The notes: a model not told the origin generated them from the sequence alone. A stretch of 64,000 bases of DNA from Buchananella sp. 14KM1171 (GCF_041380365.1 NZ_CP159981.1:992001-1056000), one strand, 5' to 3'. Shown: positions 27,666-36,417, counted from the first letter of the stretch. Numbers and translations: made by a program.

Positions 27666-28775
27666 ATGCAGCCTCTAGAGCGCCCGGCGATGGTCTACCA
27701 CGTGCCCTACCCGCTCAATCCGGCCGCCACCAGCGCCTCCGGCATCCGGCCGGTGAAGATGCGCCAGGCGTTTGCCGACCTGGGCTACCGCGTGTTCACG
27801 GTGGCCGGCAGCGTGGCCCAGCGCCGCCTGCAGATGCGTAAGGTGGCCGGCTTCCTGGCGGCGGGCGGCAGAATCGACTTCGCCTACTCGGAGTCCTCCA
27901 CCCTGCCCACCGCGCTGACCAGCCCCCGGCACGTGCCCACCCACCCGTGGCTGGACCTGTCCTTCCTGGAGCGCCTGGCCAAGCACGGCGTGCCGGTGGG
28001 CCTGTTCTACCGGGACATCTACTGGGCCTTCCCGGAGTACAAGCAGAGCGTTGGCACGCTGATCTCCACCGCCACGTCGTTCTTCTACCGCTGGGACCTG
28101 CGCCGCTACCGCCGCATCCTGACCCGCCTCTACCTGCCCTCGCTGGCGATGGCGCCCTACGTGCAGGGCGTGGCCCCCCACCAGTTCGCCGCCCTTCCCC
28201 CCGGTTGCACCATTGCGGACGACGCTCCCGCCGACCGCCTGGAGAAGGCCGGCCTGCAGCTGTTCTACGTGGGCGGGGTGGGCGCCCACTACGGGCTGCA
28301 CGAGTGCGTGGCCGGCGTGCAGGACTCCCCGGCGCGGCTGTGGCTGTGCACGCGCCCGGCCGACTGGCGCGCCGCCCGCGCCGACTACGAGGGCGTGATC
28401 GGAGACCACACCGAGGTGGTGCACGAGTCCGGGGCGGACGTGGCGCGCCGCCTGGCCAGCGCCGACATCGGGGTGCTGTTCACGGCGCCGCAGGAGTACC
28501 GAGAGTTCGCCATGCCGTTCAAGCTGTTTGAGTACATCGGGGCTGGCATCCCGATCCTGGCCTCGGAGGGGACGCTAACGGGCGAGTTCGTGGCCGAGCA
28601 CGGCCTGGGCTGGACGCTGCCCTACAACCGCACCGCCCTCTCGAAGCTGCTCACCCACCTGGCTGAGCACCCCGAGGAGGTAGAGCGCGCCGCGCAGCGG
28701 GTGCGGCAGATCGCGCCGCAGCACACCTGGCTGGCGCGGGCCGCGCAGGTGCGCGACGACCTCACCGGCGCCTAG
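27666..28775 (+). CDS. glycosyltransferase (GT-B, GT4-like)
   Basis: 369 aa. 'YHVPYPLNPAATSASGIRPVKMRQAFADLGY' opens the acceptor domain, 'LFYRDIYWAFPEYKQ' and 'LQLFYVGGVGAHYGLHECVAGV' follow, and 'EYREFAMPFKLFEYIGAGIPILASEGT' is the donor-site signature. AGGGAGAGAG precedes the ATG. It is co-transcribed with the 26379 gene. The tail overlaps the convergent acyltransferase by 4 nt, so no terminator separates them. Confidence 0.85.
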   Translation: MQPLERPAMVYHVPYPLNPAATSASGIRPVKMRQAFADLGYRVFTVAGSVAQRRLQMRKVAGFLAAGGRIDFAYSESSTLPTALTSPRHVPTHPWLDLSFLERLAKHGVPVGLFYRDIYWAFPEYKQSVGTLISTATSFFYRWDLRRYRRILTRLYLPSLAMAPYVQGVAPHQFAALPPGCTIADDAPADRLEKAGLQLFYVGGVGAHYGLHECVAGVQDSPARLWLCTRPADWRAARADYEGVIGDHTEVVHESGADVARRLASADIGVLFTAPQEYREFAMPFKLFEYIGAGIPILASEGTLTGEFVAEHGLGWTLPYNRTALSKLLTHLAEHPEEVERAAQRVRQIAPQHTWLARAAQVRDDLTGA

Positions 28776-30652
28776 TTGTTCCCGGTCGCCTCCAGGGAGG
28801 CAAGCTCGGTGGCCACCAGCTGGGCGTAGAGCTCCTGCCCGGGCGCCAGCGGGTGGATCATGTCCACCGAGAGCAGCTCCGGCTTGCCGGCCACTGCTTC
28901 CTTCCAATCGGCCACCCGCACCCGCCCCGGGTGGGCGGCGGCCACCTGCCACACGGCCGCGTTGGCCTTCTCCACCCAGGAGTTCGCCTCCGGCGCGGCC
29001 CCAGTGAGCAGCAGCAGCTTGCGCTGCGGTCCCATGTAGTCCAGCAGGGATTCGAAGTCCGCCACCTCGGCGGAGTCGTTCGTGGACAGGGCGACCACCA
29101 CCAGGGGGCGTTCTCCCGCGGCCTGGTCGGCGGCTCGCAGCAGGGTCAGGGCATCGCGGGCAGACCGGCTCTTCTTGGCGTCCACGTGGGCACCCGGGAC
29201 CTGCCGGAGCAGGGCCTGCGAGGCGAGCACGGTAACCGAGTCCCCGATCACGGTCACCTTGGTGCCGTCCAGCCGTCCTGCCGCTGCGGTGGGGGCGCCG
29301 CCCGTGCGGGCCAGGTATTCGCGCTGGGCCACCTCCGCCTGCGTGATCGCCAACTCCACGCTGGACTGGGCGGGCTGGCGCGCCAGCGCCACCGCCGTGC
29401 CACCAAGCAGGGCCACGCACAGCCCGGCCACCGCCAGGCGGAGCGGGACGGGCCCGCCCCGCAGGCGCTTGAGGGCAGCCAGGCCGCCGCGCCGCAGGGG
29501 CTGCTCCACGAAGCGGTAAGAGAGCGCCGCCAGCAGCACGCTGACCAGGGCCACCCCCCACAGCCGGCCGTACTTGTTGAGGTGGCGCAGCGTGTAGTAG
29601 CTGATGATTAGCACCGGCCAGTGCCACAGGTAGATGGCGTACGAGCGCTCTCCCAGCCACACCAGCGGCCGCAGCTCCAGCACCTGGGCCAGCCACCGGC
29701 CCGGGCCGGGCTGCGCCACCACCTCCGGGGTGAGGGCCTGCAGCACCGCCACGGCGAGCACGGAGGCGTAGATGAGCGGGAGCATCGACTGGGCGGCGTC
29801 GCTCATGCCCGCCAGGCCCGGCAGGGGCAGGTTGCGGGCCACGGCGGCCACCAGCAGGCCGGCCACCCACCCGGCCGAGCCGCGCGCCCAGATCCACGCC
29901 CGGTAGCCGCGGGAGGGGCGCTGCACCTGGGCCGCCGGCAGGAGCGCCCTGCCGTGGGCCAGGGCCAGCGCCGCGCCCAGCATGAGACCGAAGGCGTGCG
30001 TGTCTGTGCCCAGGTAGACGCGGGAGGGGTCGGCGCCGGCGCCGCGCAGGTGGTGGCCCCACCAGATGGACAGCAGCGCGAGCCCGATCGCTCCGGCGCT
30101 CAACGCCGCCCGCCTGGGCACCGGCCGGGCAAAGGCGCGGTTGGCCAGCCAGAATCCGCCCAGCAGCACCAACGGCCACACCAGGTAGAACTGGGCCTCC
30201 ACCGACAGGGACCAGATGTTGGTAAAGAGCTGGGGCAGCCCGCGCTCGAAGTAGCTGGCCCCCGCCCAGATGTCCGCCCAGTTGCTGACGAACAGGAGGG
30301 AGGAGGCAACCTGGCGGCGCATGTTGAGCAGCATGTCCGGCACCCCGGCCACCGCCGCGACTGCCGCGATGACCAACACCACGGTGGCCAGCGCCGGGAA
30401 CAGGCGCCGCAGCCGCCGCTTGGTGAAGGCCCGCATGTCCACCCTGCCCTTGTTCCTGATCTCCAGCAACAGCAGGGAGGTGATCAGGAAGCCGGAAATC
30501 ACGAAGAAGAAGTCCACGCCCACGCGGCCGGCCGGCACCCAGAGGGGAAAGAGGTGGTAGCCCAGCACCAGCACCACCGCTGCCGCGCGCAGGCCGTCTA
30601 GTCCGGGCATGCGCTGGGGTCGCAGCGCCTTGGCGGCGTCCTGGTGGTTCAT
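28772..30652 (-). CDS. OatA-like O-acyltransferase (acyltransferase 3 plus SGNH domain)
   Basis: 626 aa. The N-terminal Acyl_transf_3 domain has about 10-11 TM helices: 'MPGLDGLRAAAVVLVLGYHLF' with the conserved Arg and His, 'GVDFFFVISGFLIT', 'FTKRRLRRLFPAL'. A SGNH/GDSL-like extracytoplasmic domain follows from about residue 450: 'VTVIGDSVTVL' (Ser), 'VVALSTNDS' (Asn) and 'SVDMIHPLAPG' (Asp/His). Such proteins O-acetylate peptidoglycan or surface glycan outside the membrane; its place beside the polysaccharide locus suggests glycan O-acetylation. The ATG at 30652 is chosen for its AAGGAGAAAC leader. Confidence 0.9.
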   Translation of the reverse strand: MNHQDAAKALRPQRMPGLDGLRAAAVVLVLGYHLFPLWVPAGRVGVDFFFVISGFLITSLLLLEIRNKGRVDMRAFTKRRLRRLFPALATVVLVIAAVAAVAGVPDMLLNMRRQVASSLLFVSNWADIWAGASYFERGLPQLFTNIWSLSVEAQFYLVWPLVLLGGFWLANRAFARPVPRRAALSAGAIGLALLSIWWGHHLRGAGADPSRVYLGTDTHAFGLMLGAALALAHGRALLPAAQVQRPSRGYRAWIWARGSAGWVAGLLVAAVARNLPLPGLAGMSDAAQSMLPLIYASVLAVAVLQALTPEVVAQPGPGRWLAQVLELRPLVWLGERSYAIYLWHWPVLIISYYTLRHLNKYGRLWGVALVSVLLAALSYRFVEQPLRRGGLAALKRLRGGPVPLRLAVAGLCVALLGGTAVALARQPAQSSVELAITQAEVAQREYLARTGGAPTAAAGRLDGTKVTVIGDSVTVLASQALLRQVPGAHVDAKKSRSARDALTLLRAADQAAGERPLVVVALSTNDSAEVADFESLLDYMGPQRKLLLLTGAAPEANSWVEKANAAVWQVAAAHPGRVRVADWKEAVAGKPELLSVDMIHPLAPGQELYAQLVATELASLEATGNN

Positions 30653-30738
30653 GTTTCTCCTTGCCGGGGCTTGAGTCCCTATTGTGGCTGAGGCCCTGCC
30701 TGCGGCGGCAATCGGCTCTTGTGAAACAATGCGGAGCA

Positions 30739-31998
30739 ATGTCCACTTCTTCTGCCCGCCTGCGCCGCGACCAGGTCCGGCCCACCCGGTGCTCCTACTT
30801 CGACGCCGGGGCCTGCCGGTCCTGCTCCCAGCTGCCCGTCCCCTACGGCCAGCAGGTGGCGGCCAAGCAGGCGCAGCTGGAACGTCTGCTGCCGGCCGTA
30901 CCCGCGTGGTTGGCGCCGCAGCGAAGCGCGCCGGAGCGTTTTCGCACCTCCGTGAAGCTGGTGGCCGGCGGCAGCGCCGCCCGCCCCAAGCTCGGGATCG
31001 CCGGGGCGGACTTTGCCGGGGTGGACCTCTCGCGCTGCCCCATCGTGGACGCCCGCATCGAGGCCGCCCTGCCCGCGCTCAAGCGGGCGATCACCGAGGC
31101 GGCCCTCACGCCCTACAGCGTGCCGCGCCGCCGGGGAGAGCTGAAGAACGTGCTGGTCACAGTCAGCGAGCGCGGCGAGCTGATGGTGCGGTTCGTGCTG
31201 CGCTCCCGCGAGCGCCTGGGGGCCTTGCGCGCCGCCCTGCCCGCGCTGCACCGGCGCTTGCCCAAGCTGCGGATCGTGACGGCCAACCTGCTGCCCGAGC
31301 ACGTGGCCCTGCCCACCGGACAGGAGGAGATCGCGCTGTCCGGCCCGGCCTACCTGCCGCTACCGGTGGGGGACGTGACGCTCTTTGCCCACCCCGGTTC
31401 CTTCCTGCAGACCAACACGCAGGTGGCCGGCCAGCTCTACCGGCGCGCCGGGGCGTGGCTGGCTGCCCGCCGCCCGGCCCACGTGGTGGATCTGTTTTGC
31501 GGCATGGGCGGTTTCGCCCTGCACGCCGCAGCGGCGGCGGCCGACGTCGCCGCCCCTACCTCCCCCTCCACCGCGCCGGGTGGTGGGGAGGCCAACGTCG
31601 TCCCTGACGGCGGGAAGGCGGAGCGGCCGGCCGGAGCGGTGACCATCCAGGGGGTGGACGTCAGCGCCGCCTCCATCGCCTCCGCCAGGCGCGCGGCGCG
31701 GGCGGCCGGGCTCGCGGCGGACTTCAACGTGGCTGACCTAACGCGCCTGGTGGACCTGGAGGTGCCGGCGGGGGCGGCCGTGATCGTCAACCCGCCCCGA
31801 CGCGGGGTGGGCGAGTTGATGACCCACTGGCTGGAGCAGTGCGCGGCCAGCACCCTGATCTACTCCTCCTGCAACCCGGCCACACTGGCCACCGACCTGG
31901 AGCGCCTACCGTCGTGGCGGCCCGTGGAGGGGCAGTTGTTCGACATGTTCCCGCACACCTCCCACTGCGAGGTCGCGGTGCTGCTGGAGAGGGACTGA
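30739..31998 (+). CDS. rlmC: 23S rRNA (uracil-5)-methyltransferase, RlmC type
   Basis: 419 aa. SAM-dependent m5U methylation of 23S rRNA with an Fe-S cluster. Cluster cysteines appear in 'TRCSYFDAGACRSCSQLP' and 'LSRCPIV'; the SAM site is 'VVDLFCGMGGFALH'; 'VIVNPPRRG' and the catalytic Cys in 'IYSSCNPATL' follow; and 'FPHTSHCE' is the RlmC/RumB end. A 50-residue Ala/Pro/Gly insertion ('AAAADVAAPTSPSTAPGGG') follows the SAM loop and carries a one-mismatch dispersed motif (31542). The ATG at 30739 follows GGAGC. Confidence 0.9.
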   Translation: MSTSSARLRRDQVRPTRCSYFDAGACRSCSQLPVPYGQQVAAKQAQLERLLPAVPAWLAPQRSAPERFRTSVKLVAGGSAARPKLGIAGADFAGVDLSRCPIVDARIEAALPALKRAITEAALTPYSVPRRRGELKNVLVTVSERGELMVRFVLRSRERLGALRAALPALHRRLPKLRIVTANLLPEHVALPTGQEEIALSGPAYLPLPVGDVTLFAHPGSFLQTNTQVAGQLYRRAGAWLAARRPAHVVDLFCGMGGFALHAAAAAADVAAPTSPSTAPGGGEANVVPDGGKAERPAGAVTIQGVDVSAASIASARRAARAAGLAADFNVADLTRLVDLEVPAGAAVIVNPPRRGVGELMTHWLEQCAASTLIYSSCNPATLATDLERLPSWRPVEGQLFDMFPHTSHCEVAVLLERD

Positions 31999-32000
31999 GG

Positions 32001-32444
32001 ATGCGCACGGTCGTCAAGCACTACCGGGAGCTCACACGCGACGAGCTCTACGCGATCCTGCAGGTACGCGCCCAGGTGTTTGTGCTGGAGCAAAGCTGCC
32101 TCTACCCGGACGCCGACGGCCTGGACCCGCTCTGCCTGCACGTCTGGCTGGAGGACGACGGTCAGATAGTGGCCTACCTGAGAGCGCTCCCGCCCGGGGC
32201 CAAGTTCGCCGAAGCCTCGCTGGGCCGAATCCTGACCACCCGGCGCAGGCAGGGCCTGGGCACGGCGGTGGTGCGCGCCGGGCTGGCGGCACTCGACCAC
32301 CACTTCGGCACCGGTTGCGTCAGGATCGAGGCGCAGACGCAGGCACTGGCTTTCTACCAGGGACTGGGCTTCACCGCCCAGGGCGAGCCTTTCCTGGATG
32401 CAGGGATCGAGCACGTCAAGATGCTGCTCACCCCGCCCCCCTGA
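32001..32444 (+). CDS. elaA: GNAT N-acetyltransferase, ElaA-like
   Basis: 147 aa. 'LYAILQVRAQVFVLEQSCLYPDADGLD' (in pieces) and 'LGRILTTRRRQGLGTAVVRAGL' match the ElaA branch of GNATs, with acetyl-CoA bound at R-R-Q-G-L-G. 'IEAQTQALAFYQGLGF' is the C-terminal strand pair. It starts 2 nt after the rlmC stop behind GACTGAGG, so it is the second gene of that operon. Substrate unknown. The 32445-32537 gap holds repeats of CCTAGGTGGGCC and no gene. Confidence 0.88.
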   Translation: MRTVVKHYRELTRDELYAILQVRAQVFVLEQSCLYPDADGLDPLCLHVWLEDDGQIVAYLRALPPGAKFAEASLGRILTTRRRQGLGTAVVRAGLAALDHHFGTGCVRIEAQTQALAFYQGLGFTAQGEPFLDAGIEHVKMLLTPPP

Positions 32445-32537
32445 GCACACCTGAGGGAGGCGGGCCACTGGGAGACGGCCCCTAGGTGGGCCGCCGGGCG
32501 CCAGGTGGGCCCTAGGTGGGCCGGGCCCAGCCGGTCC

Positions 32538-33596
32538 TTAGATGAGGGAGGCCCAGAACTCCTTGTCCAGGTGGGCCGGGAGGTCGGCGGCGGCCTTGGC
32601 CAGCTCGGCCGGGTCCAGCGGTTCCACGTGGGCGCGGCTGACGTGCGGGTGGTTGCAGGCCACCAGCTGCTCGTTCGGGTCCAGGCGGATCTCTTCCAGC
32701 TTCTCCCCCGGGCGCAGGCCCGTGAACTCGAAGTGAGGCTCCACGCCCGCCTCTGCGGCCATCTCCTCGACGACGCGCACTATGCGCACCGGGTCGCCCA
32801 TGTCCAGCACCAGCACGTCGCCGCAGGCGGCCTCCACGCCGGCCTCCAGCACCAGCTGGCAGGCCTGCGCCACCGTCATGAAGTAGCGCACCACGTCCGG
32901 GTCCGTCACCGTGACGGGCTGGCCGTGGTTGAGCTGGCTGGCAAAAGCCCACAGGGCCGAGCCGCGCGCACCCAGCACGTTGCCAAAGCGCACCGAGCAG
33001 TACTCCAGCTCCTGGGTCTGCCCGTACCAGGAGGTCAGGCGCTCGGCCACGCGCTTGGAGAAGCCCAGCGCGGTGGTGGGAGAGGCGGCCTTGTCCGTAG
33101 AGATGTTGATCAGGTGCTTCACCCCGTACTTCACGCTCAGGGACAGCACCGTGTCAGAGCCCAACACGTTGGTCTTCCAGGCCTCGGCCGGGTACTGCTC
33201 CAGCAGCGGGGCGTGCTTCAGCGCGGCGGCGTGCACCACGATCTCCGGGCGCTTCTCGGCAAAGATCTGCTCCATGCGCTCGGTGTCGCGCAGGTCCGCC
33301 AGCACCACGTGGGCGTTGTCCAGCAGCGCGCGGCCCTCCAGCAGCAGCTGGGTGGCGTGAAGGCCGGACTCGTCGCGGTCCAGCAGCACCAGCTCGGCCG
33401 GCTTCAGCTGGTAGATCTGGCGGCACAGCTCGGTACCGATGGAACCACCGGCGCCGGTCACCAACACACGCTTGCCCGCGAACTGGGCGCGAACCGCGTC
33501 AGAAATCTCGGGAGCGGTGTCCAGCCCACCGCCGATGCGGTGAGCCAACCAGTCCCAGTCAGCGGGGTTGTTCAAAGAAGGCAGCGTTGTTGTCAC
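32538..33596 (-). CDS. soluble CapD/FlaA1-type nucleotide-sugar 4,6-dehydratase/epimerase
   Basis: 352 aa, extended SDR fold. 'RVLVTGAGGSIGTELCRQI' binds NAD(P); 'VVHAAALKHAPLLEQYPAEAWKTNV' and 'ISTDKAASPTTALGFSKRVAE' carry the CapD/FlaA1 T-D-K-A and SKR motifs, replacing Tyr-x3-Lys of other SDRs. 'RFGNVLGARGSALWAFASQL' and 'FTGLRPGEKLEE' complete the family. The N-terminal TM region of CapD/PglF enzymes is missing, so this is the short soluble form that makes a dehydrated or epimerised UDP-HexNAc for the glycan locus. The GTG at 33596 has no Shine-Dalgarno but sits 8 nt after a TAGACT box, suggesting a leaderless mRNA. Confidence 0.87.
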   Translation of the reverse strand: MTTTLPSLNNPADWDWLAHRIGGGLDTAPEISDAVRAQFAGKRVLVTGAGGSIGTELCRQIYQLKPAELVLLDRDESGLHATQLLLEGRALLDNAHVVLADLRDTERMEQIFAEKRPEIVVHAAALKHAPLLEQYPAEAWKTNVLGSDTVLSLSVKYGVKHLINISTDKAASPTTALGFSKRVAERLTSWYGQTQELEYCSVRFGNVLGARGSALWAFASQLNHGQPVTVTDPDVVRYFMTVAQACQLVLEAGVEAACGDVLVLDMGDPVRIVRVVEEMAAEAGVEPHFEFTGLRPGEKLEEIRLDPNEQLVACNHPHVSRAHVEPLDPAELAKAAADLPAHLDKEFWASLI

Positions 33597-33604
33597 GGCC
33601 AACG

Positions 33605-33610
33605 AGTCTA
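33605..33610 (-). promoter_or_regulatory. -10 box TAGACT for a probably leaderless transcript
   Basis: On the minus strand TAGACT is followed by 8 nt and then the GTG start of the CapD-like gene. This would put the transcription start at or next to the start codon. Confidence 0.55.
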
Positions 33611-33687
33611 GTTCCCCGCCCTGGCATTGCGCTAAGGGAGGACGCCACAAGTGAGCATTAGTGACGTGTGAAGCGTCACCGGCTCGC

Positions 33688-34617
33688 TCAGAAGGTGCAC
33701 TCCGCGCACGGGTGCGGCCCGGTGCGGCCCTCCTCGCCCCGGTCCAGGGCGTCGATCGCCGCCAGGTCCGCGTCCGTGAGCAGGCCAGCCACGTCCAGGG
33801 CGGCCAGGTTCTCGCGGCAGCGTGCCGGCGAGGTGGACTTCGGGATGACCACGCGCCCCTGGCGCAGGTGCCAACCCAGCACCACCTGGGCGGGCGTGGC
33901 GCCCAGGCGGGCGGCGATGGACGTGATGGCCTCCTCCCCGAAGCAGGCGCCGCGCACCAGCGGGCTCCAGGCCTGCACGTAGATGCCCCGCTCCACGCTG
34001 TAACGCTCCAGGGCCTCGTTGCGCAGGTACGGGTGGCACTCGATCTGGTTGACCACCGGGGCGATGCGAGCCCCCGGCATGATCAGGTCCAGGTGCTCGA
34101 CCTCGAAGTTGGCCACGCCGATGGAACGCAGGCGCCCGGTGCCCACCAGCTCCTCCATGGCCGCCCAGGTCTCCTGCAGCGGATGGCGGTCCACCACCGG
34201 CCAGTGGATCAGGAACAGGTCCAGGTAGTCCAGGCCCAGCTCCTCCATGGTCTGCTCGAAAGCCGGGCCCACGTCGCGCGGGTGGTGCTTCTGGTTGTGC
34301 AGCTTGGAGGTAACAAACAGCTCCTCGCGGCTCACCTCTCCGTCAGCGATCGCCTCCCGCAAGGCCCGCCCCAGCTCGGCGTGGTTCAGATAGAACTGGG
34401 CGCTGTCGAAGTGGCGGTGGCCGGCCCGCACGGCGTCGCGGAACACCGCCACGGCCTCCTCCCCGCGCAGCTTGTAGGTGCCAAAGCCGAAGGCCGGCAT
34501 GGTGTATCCGCTGGACAGCCGCACCTGCGGCAGGGCAACGGACGGCCGGGAGGTGGGGGCGGCGCCGGCGGCAGCGTCGTCCATGTTGGCGGCGGAGGGG
34601 GAGAACTGGTCAGTCAT
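33688..34617 (-). CDS. aldo/keto reductase
   Basis: 309 aa, NADPH-dependent TIM-barrel reductase. Catalytic residues lie in 'HFDSAQFYLNHAELG' (Asp, Tyr), 'LFVTSKLHNQ' (Lys) and 'LDLFLIHWPV' (His). 'RSIGVANFEVEHLD' and 'VIPKSTSPARCRENL' bind the cofactor. The N-terminal 35 residues are an Ala-rich leader that carries a one-mismatch dispersed motif at 34567; the family begins near 'LPQVRLSSGYTMPAFGFGTY'. The start ATG overlaps the upstream GNAT stop (ATGACTGA), so the two are coupled. Substrate unknown. Confidence 0.9.
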   Translation of the reverse strand: MTDQFSPSAANMDDAAAGAAPTSRPSVALPQVRLSSGYTMPAFGFGTYKLRGEEAVAVFRDAVRAGHRHFDSAQFYLNHAELGRALREAIADGEVSREELFVTSKLHNQKHHPRDVGPAFEQTMEELGLDYLDLFLIHWPVVDRHPLQETWAAMEELVGTGRLRSIGVANFEVEHLDLIMPGARIAPVVNQIECHPYLRNEALERYSVERGIYVQAWSPLVRGACFGEEAITSIAARLGATPAQVVLGWHLRQGRVVIPKSTSPARCRENLAALDVAGLLTDADLAAIDALDRGEEGRTGPHPCAECTF

Positions 34618-35053
34618 GGCGGTACACATTCGTCTCTCGGGTGGCAAAACCGCAGCGGCGGTAGAGGCGGTTGGCGGCCTCGCGGGAGGGGCGCGAGGTC
34701 AGGTCCACGGTGCGGCAGCCCTTCTCGCGGGCGTGCGCCACGGCGGCGGAAACCAGGGCGGCACCCGCCCCCTGCCCGCGGGCGGCCTCATCGACCACCA
34801 CGTCCTCGATCCAGGCGCGCACCCCCGTGGGGATCGTGAAGGTGACCAGGGAGAGCGTGCCCAGCAGGGGCAGGCTGCCGTCTGCGGTGGGCCGATCGGA
34901 GCGGAAGACGAACAGGTCCAGGCAGTCCTGCTCCACCAGGGAGCGCACCGACTGCTCGTCCAGCGGCTGGGCGGAGCGCGAGAGCTGGGGCAGCAGCCGC
35001 GCAAACATCTCCAATAACTCCGGGGAGTATTCGGTAACTAGCTCAACTGCCAA
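34610..35053 (-). CDS. GNAT-family N-acetyltransferase
   Basis: 147 aa. 'WIEDVVVDEAARGQGAGAALVSAAVAHARE' holds the acetyl-CoA loop (R-G-Q-G-A-G), and 'LTSRPSREAANRLYRRCGF' is the usual C-terminal motif. A TTG start at 35053 is chosen because AAGGAGG lies 7 nt upstream; a longer frame to 35230 is Pro/Arg-rich and lacks similarity. It is the first gene of a two-gene unit with the aldo/keto reductase. Confidence 0.85.
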   Translation of the reverse strand: MAVELVTEYSPELLEMFARLLPQLSRSAQPLDEQSVRSLVEQDCLDLFVFRSDRPTADGSLPLLGTLSLVTFTIPTGVRAWIEDVVVDEAARGQGAGAALVSAAVAHAREKGCRTVDLTSRPSREAANRLYRRCGFATRETNVYRHD

Positions 35054-35271
35054 GGCTTCCTCCTTGCGGCGGGCGGGACGTGATGTATCGATTTTGCCCT
35101 CCCCGCGCCCGGCCCGCTCAGGAAAGCGCCGGGCGGGGCGCGATTGCCTGCGGCGGGGCGGTTGGCCGGGAGGCGGGGCGCGCGGTTGGGCCGGCGGCGG
35201 GGCGGCGCTTTCGTCCCCACCGGTCGGCAAGTCGGTGGCGCGCTGGGCCCGAACGCGCCAGTATTACAGTC

Positions 35272-36132
35272 ATGTCGCAGAACAACACCCCCGGGTTTGA
35301 GCCAGTCGCGAGCCAGCCGCAGGCAGGCGCCACTCCTGCCCCCGCTCCCGCCTACCGGCCCCCGATCGGCGTGGACGCTTCCCCGATCTGGCCCTCCCAG
35401 CCGGGTGGCGCCGCCGCACCGCAGGCCTCAGTGCCGCAGGCCTCAGGCCCGCAGGCCGCCGTGCCGAGCGGTGCCCCTGCCGGCCAGGGCGCGCCGGCCG
35501 CTGCGGTTGCGCCCGCTGGCGCCGCGACTGTTTCGGCTCAGGCCGCCCCGGTACAGGCACCCTCCGCTAAGCCGGTCGGGGTGGCCGACGCCGCCGCGCC
35601 TGCCGCCCGGTCCAAGGTGGCCGCTCCTCGCGCCGGCAGGCGGGCCCAGCAGCGCCGCTCTTCGGGCGAGGGGAAGAGGGCCATGATCGGCGTGGGCGCG
35701 GTGGCCGCCGCCGTGACCGTCGGCGTGGGCGCGTGGCTCGGGGCCTCCATGCTGGGTGACAAGGGGGCCGCTCCCGGCGAGCTCACGGTGGGGCAGTGCG
35801 TGAACTGGGAGAACATCACCGACGTGGTCAAGCGCGCCGACAAGCCCGTGATCGTCACGGACTGCGCCAAGGCCCACGACGGGGAGGTCATCGCCATCGG
35901 CACGGTGCCGGAGGGCTTCGACTTCCTCTCGCGCCACGAGGTGATCCTGCCGGTGTGCACCGACGCGTTCGACTCTTATATAGGTGTGGCTTACTCCCAG
36001 TCGGCCCTGTCGGGCAGCTACTTCGATGCCCGCCAGTCCAGGTGGGAGGACGGAGAGCGGGAGTTCGCGTGCATCGCGCACACCTCGGACGGCTCTAAGC
36101 TCGAGGGCTCCGTGAAGGATTCTCAGCGGTAG
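35272..36132 (+). CDS. septum-formation family protein (single-pass membrane)
   Basis: 286 aa. The N-terminal 135 residues are Pro/Ala/Gln-rich and disordered ('PQASVPQASGPQAAVPSGA'). A basic stretch 'RAGRRAQQRRSSGEGKR' precedes one TM helix (about 141-163). The extracytoplasmic domain 'LTVGQCVNWENI', 'VTDCAKAHDGEVIAIGTVP', 'VCTDAFDSYIGV', 'REFACIAHT' has the four Cys and the spacing of the actinobacterial Septum_form family. The precise role is unproven. No Shine-Dalgarno is seen: AGTATT at about 35260 suggests a leaderless start at the ATG. Confidence 0.8.
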   Translation: MSQNNTPGFEPVASQPQAGATPAPAPAYRPPIGVDASPIWPSQPGGAAAPQASVPQASGPQAAVPSGAPAGQGAPAAAVAPAGAATVSAQAAPVQAPSAKPVGVADAAAPAARSKVAAPRAGRRAQQRRSSGEGKRAMIGVGAVAAAVTVGVGAWLGASMLGDKGAAPGELTVGQCVNWENITDVVKRADKPVIVTDCAKAHDGEVIAIGTVPEGFDFLSRHEVILPVCTDAFDSYIGVAYSQSALSGSYFDARQSRWEDGEREFACIAHTSDGSKLEGSVKDSQR

Positions 36133-36152
36133 CAAACCGGGTGTGGTGGGGC

Positions 36153-36171
36153 CGGCGGCTGTGAGCCGCCG
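36153..36171. terminator. terminator-like hairpin
   Basis: CGGCGGCT-GTG-AGCCGCCG, extended by a partly paired GGGG/CCCC, lies 20 bp after the septum-formation gene. Confidence 0.65.
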
Positions 36172-36287
36172 ACCCCTCGCCTTCCACCCGTCGCCTGGCT
36201 GCCGCTCTCGGGGGCTCCCGCCCTCGGGGGCTCCCGCCTCGGGAGCGCCGCATATAAGGGAGGTGCACGCAGGGGGCGGCGTGCGGA

Positions 36288-36417
36288 GGCGTCGCACGTA
36301 GGAGGCACCCCACGCGGGGGCGGCGCACACAGGGGGCGGCGTGCGGGAGGGGCGTCGCACGCAGAGGGCCGCACGCAGGGGCGTCGCACGTAGGAGGCAG
36401 CCCACGCGGGGGCGGCG
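36288..36417. repeat. 38-bp direct repeats in a G-rich intergenic region
   Basis: GGCGTCGCACGTAGGAGGCA (start of a 38-bp unit) occurs at 36288-36325 and 36380-36417 with a single change (CCCC/GCCC). Smaller shared blocks GGGGGCGGCGTGCGG lie between and before. The 470-bp gap (36133-36602) otherwise holds no supported gene; 36480-36602 is AT-richer and probably the promoter region of the GH101 gene. Confidence 0.7.
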
